DNA from: Chloroflexota bacterium | Lineage (GTDB): Bacteria; Chloroflexota; Anaerolineae; 4572-78; J111 | Reading direction: 5' to 3' | Assembly: GCA_016860845.1 (NCBI GenBank) | Contig: BOKF01000020.1 | Span: forward strand, 1 to 64,000 | DNA length: 64,000 nucleotides | Shown here: one piece after another, positions 45,204 through 52,782 of the stretch | How positions within the stretch are numbered: position 1 is the first letter of the stretch | Layout of the letters: every line of letters begins with the position of its first letter | The notes under the pieces: model-generated | Told to the model about the DNA's origin: nothing | Seen by the model: only the letters and a program-made list of their open reading frames with translations | Database searches by the model: none | Program-made: the position numbers and the translations under genes

Positions 45204-46673
45204 ATGAGGAATACAAGTACTATTCTGATTGTAGATGATGCGCCGGAGGGCCGGGTTCTGCTGGAAAGGTTACTGACCGCCGAAGGATACGATCTGGCCT
45301 TTGCCGGCGACGGCATCGAGGCCCTGGCCAAAGCCGCTGCCTTAACGCCCGACTTAATCCTGATGGACGTAATGATGCCGCACATGAACGGCTTTGAGGT
45401 GTGCCAGCGCCTGCGGGCCGACCCGGTGCTGGCCAAGGTGCCGGTTATTCTGATTACGGCCCTGGACGACCGGGCATCCCGTCTGCATGGTCTGGAGTTG
45501 GGGGCCGACGACTTTGTGACCAAGCCCTTTGACCAGACTGAATTATTGACCCGGGTGCGCGCCATTACCCAGGTCAACCGCTATCGCCAGCTTCTGCTGG
45601 AGCGGGCTAAATTCGAGTGGGTGGTTGAAAATACCGACGACGGCTACCTGATCGTCAATAAAAGCGACGATGTGCTCTACGCCAACCCCCAGGCCCGGCT
45701 CTACCTGGGCCTGCCGCCCGATCAGGGCGAGCTAATTGCCGAGACCTTTCTGACGTTGGCCGGTAAACAGTATCAACGCCGGCCGGAAGAGGCCTGGCTG
45801 GTCTGGCCGGAACCGCCGCTCAAACGAGCATCCCGTTATCTGATGCGGCCGGAGTCGGCGGCGGCGCACGCTTTCTGGCTGCAAGTGGATGTCTTTCCCG
45901 CCGAGCCGGAGCGCAGTTGGGTGGTGCGGCTGCGGGATGTGACCCAGGAGGTCACGGGGCAGCGGGATATGCGGGGTTTCCATGAGCTGGTCAGGCATAA
46001 ACTGCGCACGCCGATGCTGGGCATGCAGGGCAGCCTGGAAATCTTAACCCGGCACGCGGTTAAGCTGACCCCTGAAGAAGTGGCCGAAATTTCGGGACGG
46101 GCGCTGCGCAGCGTTCAGCGCTTGCAGGGGCAGATTGACGATATTGTGCAGTATCTGACCATGCCCAGCCTGGTCCAGCCTGACGTGAGTTTTAATTTGG
46201 CGCTGCTGCCGCCGGTGGTCGCCCAGATCAGCGCCGAATTAGGCTTGCCGCAGGTCAGAGTGGTGGAGCAGCACGATTTAGAGGAGGCCCGGATTGCCCT
46301 CTCGCAGCAGGCGCTTGAATTGGTGCTGCGCGAGATTCTGGAGAACGCTAAAAAATTCCATCCCCGCCAGACGCCTACGGTAGAAATTTCAGTGGCCTGC
46401 CTGCTGTCCAATGAGGCTTGCCTGAAGATCAGCGACGACGGCCTGGCCCTCTCGCCGGAGCAGTTGGCCCAGGTCTGGACGCCCTATTACCAGGGCGAAA
46501 AGGATTTTACCGGCGAGTCGCCCGGCATGGGCCTGGGCCTGCCTATGGTCGCCTCGCTGATCTGGGAGGCGGGCGGCAAAGCCAGCCTCTACAATCGCGA
46601 CGACGGGCCGGGGGTGAGGGTCGAGCTGACCGTGCCCCTGGTTTGGCCGGAGGAGGCCGAGAACAAGTGTTGA
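45204..46673 (+). CDS. Response-regulator receiver/histidine kinase hybrid
   Basis: Soluble signalling protein, 489 residues. REC domain (about 6-125): acidic pair DD near residue 10, phosphoacceptor in LILMDVMMPHMNG, Lys in FVTKPFD. PAS-like domain (about 135-250). Histidine kinase core with H in VRHKLRTPM, N-box REILENAKKF, G1 KISDDG and G2 GMGLGLPMV. REC before kinase is typical of a relay that receives phosphate from another kinase. No membrane segment. Confidence 0.9.
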   Translation: MRNTSTILIVDDAPEGRVLLERLLTAEGYDLAFAGDGIEALAKAAALTPDLILMDVMMPHMNGFEVCQRLRADPVLAKVPVILITALDDRASRLHGLELGADDFVTKPFDQTELLTRVRAITQVNRYRQLLLERAKFEWVVENTDDGYLIVNKSDDVLYANPQARLYLGLPPDQGELIAETFLTLAGKQYQRRPEEAWLVWPEPPLKRASRYLMRPESAAAHAFWLQVDVFPAEPERSWVVRLRDVTQEVTGQRDMRGFHELVRHKLRTPMLGMQGSLEILTRHAVKLTPEEVAEISGRALRSVQRLQGQIDDIVQYLTMPSLVQPDVSFNLALLPPVVAQISAELGLPQVRVVEQHDLEEARIALSQQALELVLREILENAKKFHPRQTPTVEISVACLLSNEACLKISDDGLALSPEQLAQVWTPYYQGEKDFTGESPGMGLGLPMVASLIWEAGGKASLYNRDDGPGVRVELTVPLVWPEEAENKC

Positions 46674-46713
46674 GGTAACTGCTCAGCCATCAGGATAAAA
46701 ATCACTATGGGTA

Positions 46714-46742
46714 TTGAAGCCGCTGCACGAGTGTGATAGAAT
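46714..46742 (+). promoter_or_regulatory. Candidate sigma-70 promoter
   Basis: TTGAAG, 17-base spacer, TAGAAT. It lies upstream of a 27-codon frame and the HNH gene. Confidence 0.45.
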
Positions 46743-46781
46743 AGAAGGGCGTTTTGATCAAACTGTGAGGTATATCAGCCC

Positions 46782-46865
46782 ATGCCCCAGGCAAAAGATG
46801 CCCAAACCCAAAAGTACCATCCAACCGGCCACGGCCCGGAGATTTTTCCTCACCGCTTAGTTTAA
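46782..46865 (+). pseudogene. Possible truncated gene start or leader peptide
   Basis: A 27-codon frame, MPQAKDAQTQ...IFPHRLV, with GTGAGG upstream and a promoter-like sequence in front. GC-rich like the chromosome and ending just where the AT-rich HNH gene begins, so it could be the 5' stub of a gene cut by that acquisition. It might also be a small peptide. Weak call. Confidence 0.3.
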
Positions 46866-46880
46866 TTACTGAGGAACAGG

Positions 46881-47849
46881 ATGCTTGAGGAAGCGTTACG
46901 CGCACAAATTCTCAGTGAATTTGCCAAGTATACGGGTCAACTCAAGCCTGCCGCTTTCTTCAAGTGGACACATCGGTTTATTCCTGAAATCGAACGATTT
47001 CACAATTTGGTTACTGGCATTTACAAGCCAGCTTGGTCAAAATATGCCCTGTGTATTTCGATGAAACACGGCAGCGTGTATAAACATAAAGACGAATTTA
47101 TTTTCCTTGAGGATGGCAGATGGTTAATGGCCTACTCGCCAAGAAAAGGTGGCTTGCATATCTCAGATAATGTTGCTTTGATGAATTGCCAGCAAGACAA
47201 AGTACCAGTGGGGGTTATTGCGCAAGTCACCGCTAAGACTGATACGCAAAGTGGATCAACTTATCACGTTCTTGGATTAGGTCTTGTTACTAACTACAAC
47301 ACTTTGCACGACGTTTTTGAAATTCAAAGTGTTGATTGGGATGCTCTTGAAGATATAACAAGCATTATTACCGATGAGGAAGAACGGTATCAGACACAAT
47401 TATACGCGAGACTAACCAACGAATTTAAACCATTTGTAAAAGAAGAATTAGTAAAATATTCAGTTAGCGCTTCTAAACGGGAAGCAACTTTTCGCAAAGT
47501 GCTAATGCGGGAGTATGATTATGCCTGTGCTGTTTGTGGTCTTAAGTTTAAATACGAGAACTTGGTGGAAGCTCAAGCAGTCCACATTGTACCAAAGAAG
47601 GAGAAGGGCACGGATGACCCAAGAAACGGCATAACGATGTGCCATACTCATCACTGGGCCTTCGACAACGGGATTTTTTCATTAACCGATAGCGGCCGGA
47701 TTATTTTGTCTGATAAAATACATCAAGCAGAAATGCATAACTTTCCATTAAGTGAGATGGAAAATCAACCGATAATAGTTCCCAAAAATGAATTGATACG
47801 ACCCCACGCAGAAGCTTTATCTTGGCATCGAAATTATCACGGATTTTAA
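46881..47849 (+). CDS. HNH endonuclease, probable restriction-type
   Basis: 322 residues. C-terminal HNH nuclease: CAVCGLKF, EAQAVHIVPKKEKGTDDPRN, GITMCHTHHWAFDNGIFSL, with CxxC zinc knuckle and the two catalytic His. The N-terminal 170 residues (PVGVIAQVTAKTDTQSGS, YHVLGLGLVTN) form a beta-rich domain that in similar proteins reads modified DNA, but I cannot name it. Clearly more AT-rich than its neighbours, which suggests transfer. Probably a modification-dependent or solitary restriction enzyme. GAGGAACAGG before ATG. Confidence 0.82.
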   Translation: MLEEALRAQILSEFAKYTGQLKPAAFFKWTHRFIPEIERFHNLVTGIYKPAWSKYALCISMKHGSVYKHKDEFIFLEDGRWLMAYSPRKGGLHISDNVALMNCQQDKVPVGVIAQVTAKTDTQSGSTYHVLGLGLVTNYNTLHDVFEIQSVDWDALEDITSIITDEEERYQTQLYARLTNEFKPFVKEELVKYSVSASKREATFRKVLMREYDYACAVCGLKFKYENLVEAQAVHIVPKKEKGTDDPRNGITMCHTHHWAFDNGIFSLTDSGRIILSDKIHQAEMHNFPLSEMENQPIIVPKNELIRPHAEALSWHRNYHGF

Positions 47850-47851
47850 TC

Positions 47852-47882
47852 AAAAAGGCCGGGTTGCTCCGGCCTCTTTTTA
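47852..47882 (+). terminator. Terminator after the HNH gene
   Basis: AAAAAGGCCGG, loop, CCGGCCTCTTTTT. Strong stem with A and T tracts on either side, so it may work in both directions. Confidence 0.85.
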
Positions 47883-47892
47883 TCTCTCGTAT

Positions 47893-47977
47893 CTTCTTGG
47901 CGCTCAAATCAAACTGATTACCATCAACCCCAAAATCTGGCTGCTGCCCATATAAAGCCCTAACAACAGGGCAATGA
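47893..47977 (-). pseudogene. Duplicated 3' fragment of the FHA gene
   Basis: On the minus strand it reads LVIIALLLGLYMGSSQILGL and stops, close to the end of the FHA protein at 48599 (LVIIALLFVLALLLGLFMGS). DNA identity continues past the stop (TTCTTGGCGCTCAAATCAAA). It lacks about 18 bp internally. It lies 14 bp after the HicB stop. Confidence 0.75.
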
Positions 47978-47991
47978 TGACCAGGCCCAAT

Positions 47992-48312
47992 TTACGCGGC
48001 TCGCCCCAGCACCTCGGCCACCCAATGATCTAACCGTTTGCCGGCTCTCTCTGCGGCAAAAATAATCCGGCGGTGCGCTTCTGGGGATAACTGTACCGTA
48101 AACCGCCCCGAAAACGGCTTTTCCGGCTGCCCCCCTCGTTCTGTACAAAATTCCAGATAATCTTCGACCGAATCCTGCAAGGCCTGATGCAATTCATCTA
48201 CCGATTTGCCTTGAAACGTAATGACATCTCGAATATTAATGACTTCGCCGTGAAAAAGGTTGGCTTCATCATCAAATTCCACTCGCGCTAGATACCCTTT
48301 ATATTCCATCAT
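47992..48312 (-). CDS. hicB: HicB-type antitoxin
   Basis: 106 residues. N-terminal HicB fold (YLARVEFDDEANLFHGEVIN, ITFQGKSVDELHQALQDSVEDY) followed by a ribbon-helix-helix DNA-binding tail GRFTVQLSPEAHRRIIFAAE. Neutralises HicA and represses the operon. Its start overlaps the toxin gene by 14 bp. Confidence 0.88.
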   Translation of the reverse strand: MMEYKGYLARVEFDDEANLFHGEVINIRDVITFQGKSVDELHQALQDSVEDYLEFCTERGGQPEKPFSGRFTVQLSPEAHRRIIFAAERAGKRLDHWVAEVLGRAA

Positions 48313-48580
48313 CAGGTGTTACTCCCGCTTCTATCAGAAAACGACGCATTGACATAACTGCCCCTCTATCCGTTTCTTTACGCGGATGCGGGCGATGAAA
48401 AATAGCTCGTACATCATTCAGCACGAGGCGGACCCTTGATCCTCTCCCTTCACTTAGCTGTGCCCCACAAGCTACCAGTAATTTTTCGATGTCTGACCAG
48501 AGGATATTAGCTCGAACTGGATTTTCAAAAACAGCTTGGAGGGTGCTACGATGTTTCGAAGAGAGTTTACTTGATGACAC
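48299..48580 (-). CDS. hicA: HicA-type toxin
   Basis: 93 residues, mRNA interferase fold: a DIEKLLVACGAQLSEGRGSR strand-helix start and the catalytic His region AIFHRPHPRKETDRGAV. GTG start at 48580. Toxin comes before antitoxin, the usual hicAB order. Both genes lie between two copies of the FHA 3' end. Confidence 0.85.
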   Translation of the reverse strand: MSSSKLSSKHRSTLQAVFENPVRANILWSDIEKLLVACGAQLSEGRGSRVRLVLNDVRAIFHRPHPRKETDRGAVMSMRRFLIEAGVTPDDGI

Positions 48581-48587
48581 TTCAATT

Positions 48588-48701
48588 CTTCTTGGCGCTC
48601 AAATCAAACTGATTATGACCCACCCCAAAAACTGGCTGCTGCCCATAAACAGTCCCAGCAGCAGGGCCAGCACAAACAAGAGGGCAATGATGACCAGGGC
48701 C
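48588..48701. repeat. Original copy of the sequence duplicated at 47893-47977
   Basis: Contains the 3' end and stop of the FHA gene. Together with the left copy it brackets the hicAB pair as a direct repeat of about 85-115 bp. Confidence 0.75.
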
Positions 48702-49201
48702 ATACAGCCGACCAGCACCCAGATGGGCATGTGCGCCTCGGCCAGAAACGGGGCGGCGGGGGCGGCAGGGAGAGCAAGGGGCGGAAAGACAGCCGCTGCC
48801 GGGGGAACGGGCGGCGCAGGGGCCGGGTATTCCGGCGGCGGGGTCAGGTCGGGCTGGCCGATGGTAAAGAGAAAGGTGGTGTCGCCCAGGGTCAGGCGGT
48901 CGTGGTGTTTCAGGCGGGTCGGCTGGGCAATCTGCACCCCATTGAGGTAAGTGCCGTTGGCGCTGCCCTGGTCGGTCAGGATAAAGGTGTTGTCAATCGG
49001 GGCCAGCGTGGCATGGTGGCGCGACACCTTCTGGTCGGCCACGACCACAGCGTTATCTTTATCCCGGCCCAGGCGGATCTCGCCCCGCAGGGGAAAGGCG
49101 TGGCTGGGCCGGCCGCCTACCAGCAGCACCAGGTAGGCCGCGGCCGGCGGCTCCTGCAAGGTTTTAAAGTCTTCTTCGCTTTCGGCAATGTAACGGACCA
49201 A
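48599..49201 (-). CDS. FHA-domain membrane protein
   Basis: 200 residues. The FHA domain (about 22-115: IRLGRDKDNAVVV, VSRHHATLAP, SANGTYLNGVQI) binds phosphothreonine. A Pro/Ala-rich linker leads to a C-terminal membrane segment (VLVGCMALVIIALLFVLALL), so the FHA domain faces the cytoplasm. TTG start because the frame is closed upstream. An ATTATA box at 49238-49243 could be its -10. A Ser/Thr kinase partner is not in the window. Confidence 0.85.
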   Translation of the reverse strand: MVRYIAESEEDFKTLQEPPAAAYLVLLVGGRPSHAFPLRGEIRLGRDKDNAVVVADQKVSRHHATLAPIDNTFILTDQGSANGTYLNGVQIAQPTRLKHHDRLTLGDTTFLFTIGQPDLTPPPEYPAPAPPVPPAAAVFPPLALPAAPAAPFLAEAHMPIWVLVGCMALVIIALLFVLALLLGLFMGSSQFLGWVIISLI

Positions 49202-49269
49202 AGCAGGTCTGCCCTTTCGTCACGGAGATGCTATCTATTATAGCACAATTGGCCGGGGAAATCTATTCA

Positions 49270-49347
49270 AATTACGACCGCCGACGACCCCCACCCTAAC
49301 CCTCCCCCTAAGAGGGGGAGGGAAGGGAGGGGGTCTGCGGTCGAATT
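49270..49347. repeat. C/G-rich palindrome
   Basis: AATTACGACCGCCGACGACC and GGTCTGCGGTCGAATT are the outer arms; CCCTCCCCCT/AGGGGGAGGG the inner. Same family as 18087-18137. The remaining sequence between 49202 and 49488 has no other clear structure. Confidence 0.8.
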
Positions 49348-49488
49348 ATGTTTGCTACTTGACCATAATGAAAAAAAGAGTTATTATATGATTATCCGAT
49401 TTTGGATAAAATTGTCGGGAGAAGTGAGGTCTAAACCATTAGCGCCGACGTTGACGAAGGGCAATCAAGTAGCCGGCTTTTTATTCTC

Positions 49489-50019
49489 TTGGCGGTAGCC
49501 ATTGTCGGCCTGATCTGTGTGGGCGTGCTGGGCCTGGGGGCAGTCCTGGCTTTGAGACAGGCCAACCAGACGCAAACGGAGGTGGTTCAGGCTACGCCGG
49601 TCATCGTACCCCAGCCTACGTTGACCCCCACCCCCACCATTACCCCCATCCCGCCCACTGCCACCAATACCCCGGAACCAACGCCCACCTCCACTCTGGT
49701 GGTTGGCCCGACGGCGCAGGAAGCAGCAGTTTCCGGGGAGGAGCCAGTCCTTGGCGAGCCGGCGGCGCCCCTGGCCGATACGGCCACCCCAGACCCCAAT
49801 GCGACCGCCACCAGCACCCTGGTTTTACGCCCCACCGAGGTTGGCACGCCGACTCCGGCAGCCGTGGCCGTTAATCCTCCGGCGCAAATACCGCAAGGCG
49901 GCGGGGTTTTGCCGGGAGATAAGGGTTTTTTAGCCTGGGCTGGGCTGGGCCTGCTGGTTCTGCTGATCCTGGGGCTGGTCAACTTTCTGCGCTCGCCCTC
50001 GTCGCTCTCAGACCGCTAA
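49489..50019 (+). CDS. Thr/Pro-rich membrane protein
   Basis: 176 residues from this TTG. N-terminal membrane helix (AIVGLICVGVLGLGAVLAL), a long Thr/Pro-rich stretch (PTLTPTPTITPIPPTATNTP), a second helix (FLAWAGLGLLVLLILGLVNF) and a short tail. No ribosome site before TTG. The frame stays open back to a possible ATT start at 49438, which has GAAGTGAGG in front and would add SADVDEGQSSSRLFIL. Function unknown; likely a surface or spacer protein. Confidence 0.6.
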   Translation: MAVAIVGLICVGVLGLGAVLALRQANQTQTEVVQATPVIVPQPTLTPTPTITPIPPTATNTPEPTPTSTLVVGPTAQEAAVSGEEPVLGEPAAPLADTATPDPNATATSTLVLRPTEVGTPTPAAVAVNPPAQIPQGGGVLPGDKGFLAWAGLGLLVLLILGLVNFLRSPSSLSDR

Positions 50020-50045
50020 GCGCGGGCGGATTGATCTTGAAAACA

Positions 50046-50077
50046 AAGCGACCCCCGATTGAGGGGGTCGCTTTTTG
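50046..50077. terminator. Bidirectional terminator
   Basis: AAAGCGACCCCC, loop GATTGA, GGGGGTCGCTTTTT. Serves the converging Thr/Pro-rich and response-regulator genes. Confidence 0.88.
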
Positions 50078-50103
50078 ATTTCTTTGAGGGAGGCGTTAGC
50101 CGA

Positions 50104-50469
50104 TTAACCTTTCAAATAGCGATTAATCGTGGTCAGCAAACGGTTCAAATCAACGGGTTTGGTGAAGTGTTCATTGGCCCCGGCGGCCAGGGCCCGTTCT
50201 TTATGTTTAGCGCTGGCCCAGGCGGAGATGGCAATAATCGGGATATTGGCCGTTTTATCTTCAGAACGGATGATTTTGATGGCCTCAAAGCCATCCATAC
50301 GAGGCATGCGCAGGTCCATGAGGATTAAATCCGGCAGCCAGGCGCGGGTTTTTTCGACCCCTTCCTGGCCGTCACTGGCGGTGGCGACTTCAAAACCGTT
50401 GAGTTCCAGCATCTGTGCTAGAATATCTCGCTGAGCAGGGTGATCTTCTATGTACAGTACCTTCGACAC
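50104..50469 (-). CDS. Single-domain response regulator
   Basis: 121 residues, receiver domain only: KVLYIEDHPAQ, phosphoacceptor Asp in LILMDLRMPRMDG, Ser/Thr position in IIAISAWAS, Lys in HFTKPVD. GTG start with GGAG upstream; a TTG 18 bases earlier is possible. No output domain, so it passes phosphate or binds a partner such as a hybrid kinase. Confidence 0.88.
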   Translation of the reverse strand: MSKVLYIEDHPAQRDILAQMLELNGFEVATASDGQEGVEKTRAWLPDLILMDLRMPRMDGFEAIKIIRSEDKTANIPIIAISAWASAKHKERALAAGANEHFTKPVDLNRLLTTINRYLKG

Positions 50470-50568
50470 GCGCTGGCTCCAATACAAAGGTTAAATTTCG
50501 TGGGAAATTGTAATTCTTATAGGGAAAGACTATCACAACTATAAAAGTATGTCAAACGTACAATCACC

Positions 50569-51219
50569 TTATTCATTGTTGTCGTTTTGACTCGTCTTGT
50601 CCTCGACGTTAATCTCGATGGTTTCATTCTCCAGCCGGGCCTGATCGGGGAATTGCACGGTCAGCTTGTACTCGGTATCTTTGTCGGGGCAGACCTCTTT
50701 TTCACCTTCCGGTTCGACATTCCGCCCATCCAGGGTAACGGCAACTGCCCCGACGACGTCCCATTTCAGATCGGTGCACTCCCCCTTGGTGATCGTGGTC
50801 TCGCCGGCCTCAAAAGAAACCTTGTACCGCCGCGGCGGATAGGTCGGCGTGGCCGGGATGGGGGTATCGGTAGGGGGCACAGGTGTGGCAGGGGGGGGTA
50901 TCGGCGTGAAGGTGGGGGTGTAGGTGGGAAAGCTAAAGACGACGGTGGCGGTTGGCTCTTTGGGCGGCGATGGGGTGCTGGTTGGGACGCGGGTGTTAGT
51001 AGCGGTCGGTTCGGGCGGCGTTGGCGTGGGGCCGGGAGTGGGCATGAAATTAGGCAGCGTTGGGGTAGCGGTTGGCACTGGGGTGGGGGGAATCGGCGTG
51101 GCCGTCGGCGGCGCGAGTTGGGTCAGCGGGTTAATAAACAACAGGACAATTATCGCCGCAAAAACAAGGACGACAAATCCGGCCAATATGCCCAGGGTCA
51201 GCGCCTGTGAGCGAGTCAA
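50569..51219 (-). CDS. Membrane-anchored Thr/Pro-rich protein with Ig-like domain
   Basis: 216 residues. N-terminal helix (LGILAGFVVLVFAAIIVLLF), a Thr/Pro-rich extracellular stalk (about 35-125), and a C-terminal beta-sandwich with one disulphide pair candidate (GECTDLKWDVVGAVAVTLDG and KEVCPDKDTEYKLTV). TTG start with GGGAG seven bases upstream. Resembles the Thr/Pro protein at 49489 in design. Function unknown. Confidence 0.7.
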   Translation of the reverse strand: MTRSQALTLGILAGFVVLVFAAIIVLLFINPLTQLAPPTATPIPPTPVPTATPTLPNFMPTPGPTPTPPEPTATNTRVPTSTPSPPKEPTATVVFSFPTYTPTFTPIPPPATPVPPTDTPIPATPTYPPRRYKVSFEAGETTITKGECTDLKWDVVGAVAVTLDGRNVEPEGEKEVCPDKDTEYKLTVQFPDQARLENETIEINVEDKTSQNDNNE

Positions 51220-51334
51220 CGTTTGTCTCCCTTCGCCACCATCTGCTCCATTTTACCTCAAAAGTTCTTTTACGTAAAGCGGCCCAAAGGCAGGTTCAGA
51301 TTGCACCCTGGTCACGAGGGTGGTAGACTATATC

Positions 51335-52108
51335 ATGATGAGCCGACAAAGTGCTTCCTCCTTAATTCCCCCGGAGTTGAGCGAGGTCCTTCGTTCAGCT
51401 TTGTATGGGGTGGTTCTAACCGGGGCCGGCATCTCGGCAGAGAGTGGGATTCCCACTTTTCGTGATGCCCAAACCGGCTTGTGGGCCAAATACAGCCCGG
51501 AGGAGTTGGCCAGCCCCCAGGCCTTCCGGCGCAATCCCAAGCTGGTTTGGGAATGGTACGCCTGGCGGCGGGAACTGGTCGCCCAGGCAAACCCCAATCC
51601 CGGCCACCTGGCTCTGGCTGAACTGGAGCGGCGCATGCCCAGATTCACCCTGATCACCCAAAATGTAGATGGCCTGCACCAGCAGGCCGGCAGTCACAAT
51701 GTCGTCGAGCTGCACGGTAACCTCAACCGCAGCAAATGCTTTGAAGAAGGAGACATCGTCAATTCCTGGCCGCCTGGCCCTGACGTCCCACCGCGCTGTC
51801 CCCGCTGTGGCGGCTATTTGCGGCCTGACGTCGTTTGGTTTGGGGAGACGCTTCCTCCCCAGGCGCTGCGGGCTGCCTTTGAGGCTGCCCAGCAGTGTGA
51901 CCTGTTCTTTGCCATCGGCACCTCTGGCCTGGTGCAGCCGGCCGCCTCGCTGCCTTACGAAGCGCTGCGGCGGGGCATGCCCGTGGTTGAGATCAACCCG
52001 GATGAGACGCCGCTCACTCAGAGCGCCACCTATGCTCTGGCCGGCCCGGCCGGTCAGATTTTGCCGGAGTTATTAAAGCAGTTAAATCTTAAAAATGATA
52101 AGGAGTAG
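51335..52108 (+). CDS. Sir2-family NAD-dependent protein deacylase
   Basis: About 257 residues. GAGISAESGIPTFRD (NAD loop), TQNVDGLHQQAG, catalytic His in VELHGNL, zinc Cys in SKC and CPRCGG, and RPDVVWFGETLP. The Y-x-x-R pair in EWYAWRREL marks class III sirtuins that remove succinyl or malonyl groups, as in CobB and SIRT5. ATG at 51335 with GAGGGTGG upstream. The ferritin gene starts four bases after its stop. Confidence 0.93.
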   Translation: MMSRQSASSLIPPELSEVLRSALYGVVLTGAGISAESGIPTFRDAQTGLWAKYSPEELASPQAFRRNPKLVWEWYAWRRELVAQANPNPGHLALAELERRMPRFTLITQNVDGLHQQAGSHNVVELHGNLNRSKCFEEGDIVNSWPPGPDVPPRCPRCGGYLRPDVVWFGETLPPQALRAAFEAAQQCDLFFAIGTSGLVQPAASLPYEALRRGMPVVEINPDETPLTQSATYALAGPAGQILPELLKQLNLKNDKE

Positions 52109-52112
52109 AAAA

Positions 52113-52631
52113 ATGTTACTAAAACAGTCTGTTGTGGATGCCATTAACCGGCAGGTCGTCGAGGAATTTACCGCCTCATTGCAGTACACCGCTGTTGCAC
52201 TCTATTTCGACAGCGAAACCCTGCCCGAACTCTCGAAGTTTTTTCATGCTCAGGCGGCGGAAGAGCATGGCCACGCTATGAAACTGCTGCAATATATCAA
52301 CGACGCCGGCGGCGTTGCGATTGTGCCGGCCACCCATGAGGTTAAAAATCATTTTGAAACCGCCGCCGAAGCGGTGCAGTTGGCTCTCGACCAGGAGTTG
52401 AAAGTAACCGAGCAAATCAACGCCCTGGTAGACCTGGCCATTAAGGAAAACGACCACCTCAGCCGCCAATTCCTGCAATGGTTTGTGGCCGAGCAGTTGG
52501 AAGAAGTCTCTTCGATGACCGACCTGCTCAACGTGGTCAAACGGGCGGGTGAAACCAACTTGCTGTTGGTCGAGGATTACCTGGCCCGCAATCCCCGCCC
52601 CGACGCCGAGGGTGAAGCCGCCGAAGCTTAG
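52113..52631 (+). CDS. Ferritin
   Basis: 172 residues, four-helix iron-storage protein. Ferroxidase residues are in EEFTASLQYTAVALYF and AEEHGHAMKLLQYI (E-x-x-H), with a further Glu/Gln region in VAEQLEEVSSMTDLL. AAGGAG before ATG at 52113. Directly follows the sirtuin and faces the DtxR-type regulator at 52783, an iron-homeostasis context. Confidence 0.92.
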   Translation: MLLKQSVVDAINRQVVEEFTASLQYTAVALYFDSETLPELSKFFHAQAAEEHGHAMKLLQYINDAGGVAIVPATHEVKNHFETAAEAVQLALDQELKVTEQINALVDLAIKENDHLSRQFLQWFVAEQLEEVSSMTDLLNVVKRAGETNLLLVEDYLARNPRPDAEGEAAEA

Positions 52632-52644
52632 GCTGGCAAGTCAT

Positions 52645-52684
52645 AAAAAAATGTCCGGCTTATCTTTGAGCCGGACATTTTTTA
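52645..52684 (+). terminator. Terminator after ferritin
   Basis: AAAAAATGTCCGGCT, loop, AGCCGGACATTTTTT. Confidence 0.9.
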
Positions 52685-52689
52685 TTTTT

Positions 52690-52760
52690 AACCTGAGTTC
52701 GAAATTGGGAAACTCCGAATTCAGGTTTTTAGGAATGTCAAAGTGCACTTTGACATTCCT
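52690..52760. repeat. Two palindromes between ferritin and regulator genes
   Basis: AACCTGAGTTCG/CGAATTCAGGTT (52690-52727) and the perfect 30-bp palindrome AGGAATGTCAAAGTG/CACTTTGACATTCCT (52731-52760). The second matches the pattern at 40715-40744. Confidence 0.8.
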
Positions 52761-52782
52761 AACTCGTTCCTCTTCTAAAAGA

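Noticed and set aside
51335..52108. Sirtuin with only one Cys in the first zinc pair
   Set aside because: Other class III sirtuins such as E. coli CobB have a similarly altered first pair, so this is not unusual.
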